Below, piece by piece: positions 47,105 to 56,593 of a stretch of DNA of 64,000 nucleotides. The position numbers and the translations under genes were made by a program. Positions within the stretch are counted from its first letter, which is position 1; every line of letters starts with the position of its first letter. The stretch spans positions 62,001 to 126,000 of the forward strand of contig JAKKUQ010000001.1 in assembly GCA_021890755.1 (NCBI GenBank), written 5' to 3'. The stretch is from Thermosediminibacteraceae bacterium (GTDB lineage: Bacteria; Bacillota; Thermosediminibacteria; Thermosediminibacterales; Thermosediminibacteraceae). The notes under the pieces are model-generated. The model was not told the DNA's origin. It searched no databases and saw only the letters and a list, made by a program, of their open reading frames with translations.

Positions 47105-47623
47105 CTAATCATTGTTGGTATCCAGCAACTTTTCTAGTACCTGCAGTCTTGGGTCTACATTTGTTTTTTTGCATTTGCATACACCTGCGTTTAAATCTGC
47201 ACCGCACGAAGGACAAATTCCTCGGCAGTCGGGTGAACAGAGTATTTTGCTCGGCAGATTTAGAATTATTTCGTTAATTACAGGTGTATAAAGGTCTATA
47301 TTGTCCTTTTCTATGGGAAAAACTTCATCTTCTTCGTCCTTAAAGTTTTCCGGATTTTCGCTGAATTTAAAGTTAAAATTGATCTTTAATTCCAAGCGGG
47401 TCTTTGCAAGACACCTATAACACCGGTCTTCGATAGCTGTTGAAATCATACCCCAAACCCCGAAAAGTCCCTTTCCAAGGTTCTCAACCCTGCCGCTCAC
47501 TTTGACGGGTTCTGAAAAAACCAGATTTTCCCCTTTGTATTTCAGTTCCTCTACCTTTTCTTTTAGCTCAAAATCATACCCTTCGCCGACTTTATGCTTT
47601 ATTTCTTCAATAGAGAGCTTCAA
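47105..47623 (-). CDS. DUF177 family protein (YceD)
   Basis: 172 residues. YceD-like proteins are encoded with rpmF and implicated in rRNA maturation. The C-terminal part carries a four-cysteine cluster (LCSPDCRGICPSCGADL, then VCKC), likely a zinc site. It is preceded by ackA after 64 nt. Confidence 0.9.
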   Translation of the reverse strand: MKLSIEEIKHKVGEGYDFELKEKVEELKYKGENLVFSEPVKVSGRVENLGKGLFGVWGMISTAIEDRCYRCLAKTRLELKINFNFKFSENPENFKDEEDEVFPIEKDNIDLYTPVINEIILNLPSKILCSPDCRGICPSCGADLNAGVCKCKKTNVDPRLQVLEKLLDTNND

Positions 47624-47687
47624 TTTTTCACCTCATTCAAAAAATCACTCATCTTATTATAAAAATTTCAATCGGCGATGTCAAGGT

Positions 47688-48878
47688 TTATATAAGAGCA
47701 ACGGTGTCCCTTGCAATCATAAGCTCTTCATTGGTTGGTATAACCAAGACTTTTGTTTTCGATCCTTCTGCCGATATATCAGCTTCCTGACCTCTTACTT
47801 TGTTCTTTTCTTCATCGATTTTAATCCCAAAATAATCCATATCCTTACAGATCATGCTTCTAACCAAAGATGAATTTTCACCAATACCGCCGGTAAATAC
47901 CACAGCATCCAGGCCGTTCATGGCGGCAGCGTATGCTCCGATATACTTTTTAGCCTGGTATGCAAAAACTTCTAAAGCAAGCTTCGCCCTTCGATTGCCT
48001 TTTGCGGCCGCCTCTTCTATATCTCTAAAATCGCTGCTAACTCCGGATATCCCCAGAACCCCGCATTTTTTGTTTAAATAATCGTTTATTTTCTCTAAAG
48101 GAATTCCTTCTTTCTCCATTATGAAGATCGGTAAATAAGGATCTATGGTGCCGCAGCGTGTACCCATTGTTATGCCTTCAACCGGCGTAAATCCCATGCT
48201 GTTTTCTATCGATTTTCCACCTTTCACGGCCGATATACTCGATCCGTTGCCAAGGTGCAGTGTAACTAGCTTCAACGTTTCCAATGGTCGATTCAGCACT
48301 TCAGAGGCTCTCATTGAAACATATCTGTGAGAGGTACCATGAAAACCGTATCTCCTCACTGAATATTTCTCGTAAAGCTCATAAGGAACCCCGTAAATGT
48401 AGGCATATTCGGGCATCGTTTGATGGAAAGCAGTATCAAATACCCCTACCATAGGGACATTTGGCAATATTTCTTTTACGGCTTCAATTCCCCATATGTT
48501 CGGCGGGTTATGTAGTGGAGCAAGCTTAATACATTCTTTTAACGTCTCCATCACTTTGTCATCGATTTTTACCGATCCTGAAAATTTCTCTCCGCCATGG
48601 ACAACCCTGTGACCCACCGCACTTATTTCGTTAATATCCTTTATCACACCGTATTCTTCATGCACCAAAGCATCTAGCATCAATTTTACCGCTACTTTAT
48701 GGTTAGGAACCTCAACCTTAATTTCAACCTTTTCCTTACCGGCAGGCTGATGCTTCAGAATGGATCCTTCAAGGCCAATTCTTTCTATCAAACCCTTTGC
48801 GAGCACCGTTTCATTTTCCATGTTAAAAAGCTGATATTTTAAAGAAGAGCTTCCACAGTTTATTACAAGAACCTTCAT
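47688..48878 (-). CDS. ackA: Acetate kinase
   Basis: 396 residues. It converts acetyl-phosphate and ADP to acetate and ATP, the substrate-level ATP step of acetogenesis. Sequence blocks: [68 protein letters not shown] and [10 protein letters not shown]. It lies 21 nt after pta, as an operon. Confidence 0.97.
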   Translation of the reverse strand: MKVLVINCGSSSLKYQLFNMENETVLAKGLIERIGLEGSILKHQPAGKEKVEIKVEVPNHKVAVKLMLDALVHEEYGVIKDINEISAVGHRVVHGGEKFSGSVKIDDKVMETLKECIKLAPLHNPPNIWGIEAVKEILPNVPMVGVFDTAFHQTMPEYAYIYGVPYELYEKYSVRRYGFHGTSHRYVSMRASEVLNRPLETLKLVTLHLGNGSSISAVKGGKSIENSMGFTPVEGITMGTRCGTIDPYLPIFIMEKEGIPLEKINDYLNKKCGVLGISGVSSDFRDIEEAAAKGNRRAKLALEVFAYQAKKYIGAYAAAMNGLDAVVFTGGIGENSSLVRSMICKDMDYFGIKIDEEKNKVRGQEADISAEGSKTKVLVIPTNEELMIARDTVALI

Positions 48879-48899
48879 TCCGTTTCCCTCCTATAGAAC

Positions 48900-49898
48900 C
48901 TATATATTCATGCTAGCAGCCTGCAACACTGTAATAGCTGTAACGTTTACTATATCATCGACGCTGCAACCCCTCGACAAGTCGTTAATTGGTTTTGCAA
49001 GACCTTGACTTATCGGGCCGATCGCTTCCGCTTTTGCCAACCGCTGGACTAATTTATAGCCTATGTTGCCTGCATTAAGATCAGGGAAAATCAAAATATT
49101 TGCTCTGCCCGCCACTTGACTTTCTGGAGCCTTTGTCTTTGCCACCTTTGGAACCAGCGCAGCATCCGCCTGCAGTTCTCCATCTACTTTCAGCTCCGGT
49201 ACCTTTTCTTTTACGATCCTCGTAGCTTCTCTTACTTTATCAACCATTTCGTGTTCTGCACTTCCCTTGGTGGAAAAAGACAGCATTGCAATATATGGTT
49301 CTTCATCCATTAAAGCTTTCCACGTTCTAGAAGATGCGATGGCTATTTCAGCCAGCTGCTTAGCGTCGGGATTGGGGTTGATGGCACAATCAGCAAAAAG
49401 CATTACGCCGTTTGCTCCATATTCAGAGTTGGGCACAACCATCATAAAAGCACTGGATACCACACTAACCCCGGGTGCTGTCTTTACAACCTGGAAAGCC
49501 GGCCTAAAAACATCAGCTGTGGCCGTGATGGCTCCCGCAACCATTCCGTCCACATCTTGCGCTTTAACCATCATGGTACCATACCATATCGGGTCTTTAA
49601 CTAGTTCCCGAGCCTTCTCCTCTGTCATACCCTTGTCCTTCCTTAGCTCATATAAAAGAGCGGCGTATTCTTCAGCCTTTGGTGATGCTGCAGGGTCCAC
49701 TATTTCAATACCGGATATATCGGCGTCTGCCGCTAACTCCTTTATCTTTTTCGCATCCCCAAGGAGCACTACTTCCGCAAGTTTTTCCCTGCGGATTATG
49801 TATGCAGCTTGAATTACTCTCTCATCACTACCTTCCGCCAGGACAATTGTTTTTTTTGTTGATTTAGCCCGTTCTCTTATTTTTTGGATCAAATCCAT
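48900..49898 (-). CDS. pta: Phosphate acetyltransferase
   Basis: 332 residues, the short single-domain Pta. It converts acetyl-CoA and phosphate to acetyl-phosphate. Recognised by IVLAEGSDERVIQAA, MVAGAITATADVFRPA, FADCAINPNPDAKQLAEIA and NILIFPDLNAGNIGYK. It heads the pta-ackA unit, divergent from ylbM. Confidence 0.97.
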   Translation of the reverse strand: MDLIQKIRERAKSTKKTIVLAEGSDERVIQAAYIIRREKLAEVVLLGDAKKIKELAADADISGIEIVDPAASPKAEEYAALLYELRKDKGMTEEKARELVKDPIWYGTMMVKAQDVDGMVAGAITATADVFRPAFQVVKTAPGVSVVSSAFMMVVPNSEYGANGVMLFADCAINPNPDAKQLAEIAIASSRTWKALMDEEPYIAMLSFSTKGSAEHEMVDKVREATRIVKEKVPELKVDGELQADAALVPKVAKTKAPESQVAGRANILIFPDLNAGNIGYKLVQRLAKAEAIGPISQGLAKPINDLSRGCSVDDIVNVTAITVLQAASMNI

Positions 49899-50081
49899 GT
49901 TTTTTACTCCTTTCTATGAAAATTTTTGCTTACCATTTTAAAATATTTCCAAAAAAAATTAAAACTACATTGGCTTTACTGAAATTCCGAAGGTAATAAA
50001 TTCTACATAAAATGCTCTTTTCCTCTCTTTAAAAAAATTTTATTTGTTATATAATAGAAATGCAATTTGGGAGGTATATGA

Positions 50082-51335
50082 ATGAAAATAGTGGGCGTCA
50101 TTGCTGAGTACAACCCTTTTCATAACGGGCACATGTATCACTTAAACAAAATTCGTTCTGATTTTAATCCCGACGCAATTATATGCGCCATGAGTGGTAA
50201 TTTCGTGCAAAGGGGTGAGCCTGCAGTTTTCGATAAATGGGCTAGGGCTAATATGGCTCTCGGCGGTGGAGCTGACCTAGTTTTAGAAATACCCACATGC
50301 TTCGCTTCTTCCACGGCTGAAGTCTTTGCAGAAGCAGCAGTAAAACTTTTACATTCCACCGGATTGGTCAATTACCTGAGTTTTGGAATCGAGGAGTATA
50401 GGATAGATGAATTGAACCTAATAGGAGAACTTTTTGCGAAGGAACCCCCTCAGCTTCAATCTTTGATAAAAAAATACTTAAACAAAGGCCATTCTTTCCC
50501 AGCAGCAAGGGAAAAAGCGCTAGTAGAGCTTCTTTCTTCTGAAGTCCCAGAAGATAAACTTCAGCTTTTATCTATATTGCTCAAAAAACCTAATTTTATC
50601 CTTGCAGTTGAATACGTGAAAGCAATAAAAAAACACAAATTAAATATGGAAATTTTACCGGTGTTGAGGAAAGGCGCCGGTTATCACGATAAAGACCTCC
50701 AAAAGGAATTTCCAAGCGCCACTGCTATCCGGAATTATCTTAAGGAAATTCAAAATAAAGAAGCTTTAAATTTTTTAACTTCAGCACTACCTGCCCACTG
50801 CATCGAAATTATAAAAAGTGAAATCGAAAAAGGTAACGGCCCTGTTTTCCTTGAGGATTTCGAGCTTTTGATATTAGGCATCCTCAGGCGGAGCTTAAAA
50901 GAAGAACTCTCTTTATTCTTTGACATTAATGAAGGTCTAGAAAACCGCATCAAGCGCGCCGCAAAAAAAGCTTCGACTCTTGCCGAATTAATTGAAGAAA
51001 CAAAATCTAAAAGATATCCCGAAACCAGAATCCAGCGAATTCTAATCCACATACTTCTCCGTATAGAAAAGGAGCTAGTTTTTAGCAAAACGCCGCAATA
51101 TATAAGGGTTTTAGGTTTTTCTCAAAAAGGTTTAGAAATCTTAAGGAAAATTAAAAAAGAAGCAACCCTGCCCGTCATTACTAGAGCCGCTGAATATAAA
51201 AATTTGCTGGGCAATGCCCGGCGAATGTTCGAAACCGACCTTTTAGCTTCTGATATTTACTCGCTAGCAAGACCGTCAAAAAATAACCGGTATGGAGGCC
51301 TAGATTTTAAAAGGAAAATAATCCATTATTTATAA
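50082..51335 (+). CDS. tmcAL: tRNA(Met) cytidine acetate ligase TmcAL (YlbM)
   Basis: 417 residues. It acetylates C34 of elongator tRNA-Met using acetate and ATP. The nucleotidyltransferase motif VIAEYNPFHNGHMYHL (HxGH-type) is at the N-terminus, and ICAMSGNFVQRGEPAVFDKW follows. Its start has GGGAGG upstream. It converges on ylbL, with the 3' ends overlapping by 6 nt. Confidence 0.94.
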   Translation: MKIVGVIAEYNPFHNGHMYHLNKIRSDFNPDAIICAMSGNFVQRGEPAVFDKWARANMALGGGADLVLEIPTCFASSTAEVFAEAAVKLLHSTGLVNYLSFGIEEYRIDELNLIGELFAKEPPQLQSLIKKYLNKGHSFPAAREKALVELLSSEVPEDKLQLLSILLKKPNFILAVEYVKAIKKHKLNMEILPVLRKGAGYHDKDLQKEFPSATAIRNYLKEIQNKEALNFLTSALPAHCIEIIKSEIEKGNGPVFLEDFELLILGILRRSLKEELSLFFDINEGLENRIKRAAKKASTLAELIEETKSKRYPETRIQRILIHILLRIEKELVFSKTPQYIRVLGFSQKGLEILRKIKKEATLPVITRAAEYKNLLGNARRMFETDLLASDIYSLARPSKNNRYGGLDFKRKIIHYL

Positions 51336-52334
51336 CTTTTCTAGGTAATTCAAAACATCTTGTAGGGTTTTAACGGGAATTATTTCTATATTAAGATTTT
51401 TGGCAGCTTTGAAAGCTTCCTCTGCATTTTTCTCCGGAACGAAAAATATTTCCGCGCCGTCCCTTGCTGCTGCAGCCACTTTTTGGGTCACACCCCCGAT
51501 TTCACCCACTCGTTCATCAAGACTTATCGTACCCGTTCCAGCAATTTTTCGGCCTTTCGTTAAATCTCCAGGTGTTAATTGGTTCAGTATCTCCAGGGTA
51601 AACATTACACCAGCAGAAGGACCACCTATATCGCCTGTATCTATCTTTATGTCAACTGGCAGCACCGGCTTCCAATCTAAGGTCGTTATTAAGACGCCTA
51701 TCATAGGTCTTCCTTTCTCGGTTTTGCTCTCTACCGTGGGCACCGTTAAAGATATTTTTCTTCCATTCCTCTCGATTTCAATATTTACTTTCTCGCCTAT
51801 CCTCCGCCTTGTTACCAAATTTACTACCTCTTCTGCTAAGTTAACTTTTATACCATCTACCTTGGTAATTATATCCTCAGGTAATATTAAGCCTCGGGCG
51901 GGGCTGTCTTCCATTATTTCCACAACCCTTGCTCCCCTTCCCATTATTATCGGCTTATAACCCGCCCTTCTTAGGGCTACAACCTCTGCTATCTTTTGGC
52001 TTTCCTCCATCCACTGCTTCATGTATTCCATGTATTTTTCCAGATCCATACCCGGCGGGATAATACGTTCCCTTTTTTCTATGTTTACGTATGGGTGCAA
52101 GGCAGCGTAAAACAGTAAGGGAATATTCGAATGTCTGGTGGATACCGTTGTCAACAAGAAAGATCCCTTTTCATCTCTCACCCCTTTTTCTACTTGGACT
52201 ACTTCCTTTAAATCTAGCGTTACCCCAGGAGCCACGACAGTATAGTTATTTGAAATATAAATATTTGCAATTAAAAGCGCTACTATTGTTATGATTAGTG
52301 CTGATCGCTTTTTCAAAAAAAAATTACGTCTCAT
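51330..52334 (-). CDS. ylbL: YlbL/SepM family PDZ-Lon-like protease
   Basis: 334 residues. One N-terminal membrane segment (ALIITIVALLIANIYIS), a PDZ domain (VVEIMEDSPARGLILPEDII) and a Lon-type protease domain. The catalytic serine is in GDIGGPSAGVMFTLEIL and the lysine in EIGGVTQKVAAAARDGA. It probably cleaves extracytoplasmic substrates. It overlaps ylbK by 4 nt. Confidence 0.93.
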   Translation of the reverse strand: MRRNFFLKKRSALIITIVALLIANIYISNNYTVVAPGVTLDLKEVVQVEKGVRDEKGSFLLTTVSTRHSNIPLLFYAALHPYVNIEKRERIIPPGMDLEKYMEYMKQWMEESQKIAEVVALRRAGYKPIIMGRGARVVEIMEDSPARGLILPEDIITKVDGIKVNLAEEVVNLVTRRRIGEKVNIEIERNGRKISLTVPTVESKTEKGRPMIGVLITTLDWKPVLPVDIKIDTGDIGGPSAGVMFTLEILNQLTPGDLTKGRKIAGTGTISLDERVGEIGGVTQKVAAAARDGAEIFFVPEKNAEEAFKAAKNLNIEIIPVKTLQDVLNYLEKL

Positions 52335-53164
52335 TTTTCTTCGCCCTTTCTTTCTAAAATTGACATAATTTTTGGCAAGGCAGCTTCGGCAGCTCTCGTT
52401 CCCTCTTTAATGCACTTTTCAGGCTCGCTGAAGGCAATAGGATTTACACTTTCTAAGTGAGGAGTTATAAGAACATCGCAATCATAACTTTTAAGAAATT
52501 GAATTTCTCTCCCCATTACCTCGAACGTCTGAATAATAATATCGTAAATATTATTCAGGGAGGTCCCTGCACTGAAACCAAGCTCTACTCCGATGACTAC
52601 GTCAGCTCCCATTTCGCGTGCTGCACGTCCTGGAACTCTTTCTAATACCCCACCGTCTACCAGCACCATCCCTTCCTTCATTACAGGCGAGAATATTCCA
52701 GGAATGGCAATACTAGCCCTGACAGCAAAAGCCACATTTCCTTCCCTTATCAAAATCACCCTTTTTGACCTGAGGTCAGTAGCCACCACTCCTAGAGGGA
52801 TTTTGAGTTCATCGAAATTTTTATTTCCTGTAAGGAACCTTATCATCTCCTCCACCTTTTTTCCGGCAATTAGGCCCAGCTTTGGAAAAGTAATATCAAC
52901 CCAGTGTCTCCTTTTTATACGATACGCCATGGATTCGATATAATCCACACTCAACCCAGACGCGTAAAGGGCTCCTATCAGGCTGCCAATGCTGGAACCG
53001 GTTATAAGATCTATGGGTACACCGTGTTTTTCCAGCACTTTGATAACTCCTATATGAGCGTAGCCCCTCGCCGCTCCAGATCCCAGCGCGAGACCTACTT
53101 TCGGCCTTCTCTCCAAGTTTTCGCTCATCCCCTCTTGGAAAGAATATAAAACCTTCTTTGGCAA
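52331..53164 (-). CDS. ylbK: Patatin-like phospholipase/esterase (YlbK)
   Basis: Up to 277 residues. Patatin motifs: oxyanion loop LALGSGAARGYAHIGV, nucleophile elbow DLITGSSIGSLIGA and the catalytic Asp in MVLVDGGVLERVP. It likely hydrolyses lipids; the Bacillus relative is uncharacterised as far as I know. The start is uncertain: TTG at 53164 lacks an SD, and the ATG at 53128 has GAGGGG immediately before it. Confidence 0.9.
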   Translation of the reverse strand: MPKKVLYSFQEGMSENLERRPKVGLALGSGAARGYAHIGVIKVLEKHGVPIDLITGSSIGSLIGALYASGLSVDYIESMAYRIKRRHWVDITFPKLGLIAGKKVEEMIRFLTGNKNFDELKIPLGVVATDLRSKRVILIREGNVAFAVRASIAIPGIFSPVMKEGMVLVDGGVLERVPGRAAREMGADVVIGVELGFSAGTSLNNIYDIIIQTFEVMGREIQFLKSYDCDVLITPHLESVNPIAFSEPEKCIKEGTRAAEAALPKIMSILERKGEEK

Positions 53165-53208
53165 TATATATTAAATAAACAAAGAGAAAATTCTTAGGAG
53201 GCCTGGCC

Positions 53209-54468
53209 ATGAAATTAAACATACCCAAAAATAGAGTAGTCAAGATTAGTCAGATGATACTCCCGGCTATAGCTGTAATTATTACCATTGCGATAATCCG
53301 CTTTCCAGAACAAGCCTTTCAAGCGGCTTTTGAAGGGCTTGACGTCTGGTTCAATATCGTGCTTCCTGCCTTGCTACCCTTTTTTATAGGCTCGCAGCTT
53401 CTCATGGGACTGGGAGTTGTTCATTTTATGGGGGTTCTTCTTGAACCATTTATGAGGCCTCTTTTTAATGTCCCAGGAGCAGGCTCTTTTGTAATGGCAA
53501 TGGGGCTTGCAAGTGGCTATCCTCTTGGGGCAATGCTTACAGCAAAGCTTGTCAAAACGAGACTCTGTAATGCCAGAGAAGCAGAGCGATTGGTATCTTT
53601 TAGCAACACCGCTGATCCCCTTTTCATGGTAGGCGCGGTCGCGGTAGGAATGTTCAAAGACGTTCGGTTGGGATCTATAATCGCTATCTCTCATTACATA
53701 TCCGCTATTTTAGTAGGCATCATTATGCGGTTTTACGCTAGAAAATCCGAAATAACTCCCTCGATAACCTCCACAAGAAGCAATGAGAGCATTATGCTCA
53801 AAGCAACTCGGGAACTTTTAAGAGCCCGAAGAGAAGACGCAAGGCCCTTCGGTCAGCTTTTGGGCGATTGTGTAAAGGAATCAATAAATTCCCTTTTACT
53901 GATCCTTGGATTTATAATTTTATTTTCCGTAATCATCAGAATAATAGCTGTGACAGGTTTTGTAGATATGCTAGTTCCATTAGTTAACATAATCTTGAAA
54001 ATCTTCGGCCTTGATGAGAGTCTTTCTGCTGCTATCATTAGTGGTATTTTTGAAATTACTCTGGGAACAAAACTTGCAAGTGCTGCCGATGCACCTCTAA
54101 TTGATAGGGTTGTCGTTGCGAGCGCTATAATAGCCTGGAGCGGACTTTCCGTACATTTCCAAGTGATAAGTATGTTAAGCGAAACTGATGTAAAAGCATT
54201 GCCTTATATTATGGCAAGGGCCCTGCACGCTCTTTTAGCAGGAATGGTGACCTACTTGCTCATGACCGTTCCTGTAGAAGGTTTTGCATCATTATCTATG
54301 CCCGTATTTGCTATTGCTCCTCAGAAGACCTCTGAAAGTTGGTTGAGCATTTTTGCCGTATCAAGCCAGGTATTCATGTTCCTCTTTAGTTTGCTTATTC
54401 TGCTTTCTATTATTCTCTACCTGCTAAAAGGATTTGAAATAATAACATTTAAAGTAATAAAAAAATAG
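53209..54468 (+). CDS. ylbJ: Sporulation integral membrane protein YlbJ
   Basis: 419 residues, polytopic. It resembles YlbJ/nucleoside-transporter-gate proteins: PALLPFFIGSQLLMGLG, MGLASGYPLGAMLTAKLVK, FSNTADPLFMVGAVAVGMF and SGIFEITLGTKLAS. YlbJ is required for spore cortex/heat resistance in Bacillus. ATG start with AGGAGG upstream. It abuts the convergent coiled-coil gene with no gap. Confidence 0.92.
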   Translation: MKLNIPKNRVVKISQMILPAIAVIITIAIIRFPEQAFQAAFEGLDVWFNIVLPALLPFFIGSQLLMGLGVVHFMGVLLEPFMRPLFNVPGAGSFVMAMGLASGYPLGAMLTAKLVKTRLCNAREAERLVSFSNTADPLFMVGAVAVGMFKDVRLGSIIAISHYISAILVGIIMRFYARKSEITPSITSTRSNESIMLKATRELLRARREDARPFGQLLGDCVKESINSLLLILGFIILFSVIIRIIAVTGFVDMLVPLVNIILKIFGLDESLSAAIISGIFEITLGTKLASAADAPLIDRVVVASAIIAWSGLSVHFQVISMLSETDVKALPYIMARALHALLAGMVTYLLMTVPVEGFASLSMPVFAIAPQKTSESWLSIFAVSSQVFMFLFSLLILLSIILYLLKGFEIITFKVIKK

Positions 54469-54915
54469 TTAGATTCTCTGACTCAATTCTTCTCTTCCTT
54501 CTTTAACCGATGCCAAAATTTTTTCCAGGTACTTTTCAAGTTGTGCCAGCACCTCATCCGCATACTTATTAGCTCCAACTCTTATCTCTCGTGCGGCCTT
54601 TTTAGAAGCCGCAAGTATCTCTTCGGATTTCTCTCTGGCAATTTTCATAAGTTCGTTTTGATCTACCATTTTTTCAATATGTTCCTTGGCTTCTTTTATT
54701 ATCATTTCTCCTTCTTTTTGAGCTTCGACCAAAATTCTTTGACGCTCTTCTATAATTTTTTTCGCTTTTTTTATGTCCTCCGGCAACGCTTTTACCATTT
54801 CATCTATCAACGCCAGAACCTTTTCCTGATCAATTATAACTTTACTAGAAAAAGGTATCTTGGAGCCCTCACTTATTAAGTTTTGCAATTGTTGGATGTA
54901 ATCGTAAAATTCCAT
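54469..54915 (-). CDS. Coiled-coil protein, ATP synthase subunit B-like
   Basis: 148 residues, almost entirely charged helix: AKKIIEERQRILVEAQKEGE, then MIIKEAKEHIEKM and AAREIRVGANKYADEVLAQL. Such proteins are regularly encoded next to coaD/ylbJ in Clostridia and annotated as ATPase or V-type subunit B-like, without a known function. There is no membrane anchor. It lies 23 nt after coaD. Confidence 0.8.
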   Translation of the reverse strand: MEFYDYIQQLQNLISEGSKIPFSSKVIIDQEKVLALIDEMVKALPEDIKKAKKIIEERQRILVEAQKEGEMIIKEAKEHIEKMVDQNELMKIAREKSEEILAASKKAAREIRVGANKYADEVLAQLEKYLEKILASVKEGREELSQRI

Positions 54916-54938
54916 AAGAACCCTCCAGAATATGTGAA

Positions 54939-55421
54939 CTATTTATTTTTAAATTTTTCTCTTAATTTTTCCTCTACCACCGGAGGTACCAAATCTTTGA
55001 CGCACCCTCCAAGGCTTGCTACCTCTTTAACAATGCTGGAGCTTAAAAAAGAGTATTTGGTATTAGTCATTATAAAAATAGTTTCTAATTCCCCATAAAG
55101 TTTTTTGTTCATTAGTGCCATTTGTAGCTCGTATTCAAAATCAGAAACCGCTCTTAAACCTTTAACGATAATTTTCGCATTCTTTTTCCGAGCAAAATCT
55201 ACAAGTAATCCGCTGAAATGGTCTACCTCTACATTTTTTATATGGCTGACTGCTCCCTTTATCATTTCAATTCTCTCTTCAACGGTAAAAAGAGATTTTT
55301 TATTCGGGTTTTTCAGAACAGCAACTATCAATCGGTCGAAGAGCCGAGAACTCCTTTCTATTATATCCAAATGGCCATTGGTTATAGGGTCAAAACTTCC
55401 CGGATAAATAGCCACATTCAT
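54939..55421 (-). CDS. coaD: Phosphopantetheine adenylyltransferase
   Basis: 160 residues, normal. Penultimate step of CoA synthesis. [19 protein letters not shown] carries the (T/H)xGH nucleotide-binding motif. [21 protein letters not shown] and the [13 protein letters not shown] tail are typical. The start overlaps the rsmD end by 32 nt. Confidence 0.96.
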   Translation of the reverse strand: MNVAIYPGSFDPITNGHLDIIERSSRLFDRLIVAVLKNPNKKSLFTVEERIEMIKGAVSHIKNVEVDHFSGLLVDFARKKNAKIIVKGLRAVSDFEYELQMALMNKKLYGELETIFIMTNTKYSFLSSSIVKEVASLGGCVKDLVPPVVEEKLREKFKNK

Positions 55422-55977
55422 GCTGCTTCACTCCTGTAAAAAAAGATAGTCTCGTAATCCCATATTTTTTTTCTTTATAGCAGGTTATCTGAGGAGGGAT
55501 TTTTACCATCTCAGAAACCGAGTGCTGAACCACAACTATAAACCTATCCTTTAAAAGTTTGGAGTTAATTAAAAATTCTAAGCAAGGGGATATAAATCCC
55601 TTGTCATAAGGCGGATCAAGAAATACCACATCATAGGTCGTATTGGTACTTTCAAGTTTCCTGAGCCCCTTCAAAAAATCGGATTTTATTATTATTCCCT
55701 TATCAGAAATCCCGAGTTTTTCCAAGTTTTCTTTTATCACTTTACAGGCAAATCCGCTTTTTTCTATAAAGGCCGCCCTCTCTGCACCACGACTCAAAGC
55801 TTCTATCCCTACGCTTCCGGTCCCAGCAAATATATCCAGAAAACTACAGCCTACCGTTGTTTCTCCCAAGATGTTGAAAAGCGATTCTCTAACAATATCG
55901 GAAGTAGGTCTAGTATTTACGCCAGGAAGTGTTTTTATCCTTGCTCCTTTATAAATTCCACCTGTTATCCTTATCAT
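55390..55977 (-). CDS. rsmD: 16S rRNA (guanine966-N2)-methyltransferase RsmD
   Basis: 195 residues. SAM-binding motif [20 protein letters not shown] and catalytic [13 protein letters not shown]. It starts [18 protein letters not shown]. The 3' overlap with coaD is longer than usual, so the last ~10 residues may be a run-on. Confidence 0.94.
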   Translation of the reverse strand: MIRITGGIYKGARIKTLPGVNTRPTSDIVRESLFNILGETTVGCSFLDIFAGTGSVGIEALSRGAERAAFIEKSGFACKVIKENLEKLGISDKGIIIKSDFLKGLRKLESTNTTYDVVFLDPPYDKGFISPCLEFLINSKLLKDRFIVVVQHSVSEMVKIPPQITCYKEKKYGITRLSFFTGVKQHECGYLSGKF

Positions 55978-56147
55978 TTAATTTCACCCTTTAACAAGTC
56001 TAGTATTATTCTATAACATATTTCGCTGGTATTTCAATAAATTTTAATTTAATTGTCATTTTTCATGTATAAAATCTACATAGATCGCTAACAATAATAG
56101 TGTAAATAATTCCCCATAAGCTCTTCCTCCGGTTTCTCCTCTCCCAA

Positions 56148-56231
56148 ATGCCGGCGTCTTTAAGCGCCGGCATCAAATTTTATAAAACAAACAAAGAACA
56201 GACTCTATTTTTTAATAGAGCCTGTTCTTTG
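56148..56231 (-). terminator. Two hairpins beyond the SASP gene
   Basis: CAAAGAACAG/CTGTTCTTTG with inner CTCTATT/AATAGAG (56192-56231) ends the SASP transcript and is followed by TTTGTTTGTTTT on the minus strand. A second stem, ATGCCGGCG/CGCCGGCAT (56148-56173), lies next to it and has no obvious role. Confidence 0.75.
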
Positions 56232-56239
56232 CTGTTATT

Positions 56240-56464
56240 TTACTGAATGGTTTGGCCACCACTTATACGTCTTTCATAATCCTCGATCATCTTGCGAACC
56301 ATATGGCCGCCTACAGCACCGCAATCCCTAGCAGTGTAGTTGCCCCAGTAACCGTCCGGAGGAGCAGTAATTCCAACCTCTCTTGCGACTTCAGCTTTGA
56401 ATTGTTCCATAGCTTTATAAGCTTCAGGAACTACAAGTTTGTTTCTCTTCTGTCCGAGACCCAT
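56240..56464 (-). CDS. Alpha/beta-type small acid-soluble spore protein
   Basis: 74 residues. SASPs coat spore DNA. GLGQKRNKLVVPEAYKAMEQ is followed by the two family signatures, FKAEVAREVGI (with the GPR protease site region) and GNYTARDCGAVGGHMVRKMI. A 104-codon frame exists, but AAAGGGAGG lies just before the ATG at 56464 that I use. It is a single-gene unit with its own terminator. Confidence 0.96.
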   Translation of the reverse strand: MGLGQKRNKLVVPEAYKAMEQFKAEVAREVGITAPPDGYWGNYTARDCGAVGGHMVRKMIEDYERRISGGQTIQ

Positions 56465-56593
56465 CTTTCTCACCTCCCTTTGTTTTTCTAGTCTTAATAT
56501 AACCGGACTATAAGTCCAAAATACTAGAACTATCTGCCTGAAAAACCAACACATGCATAAAATAAATTACTTATTTTTCTAATTAAAAATCGT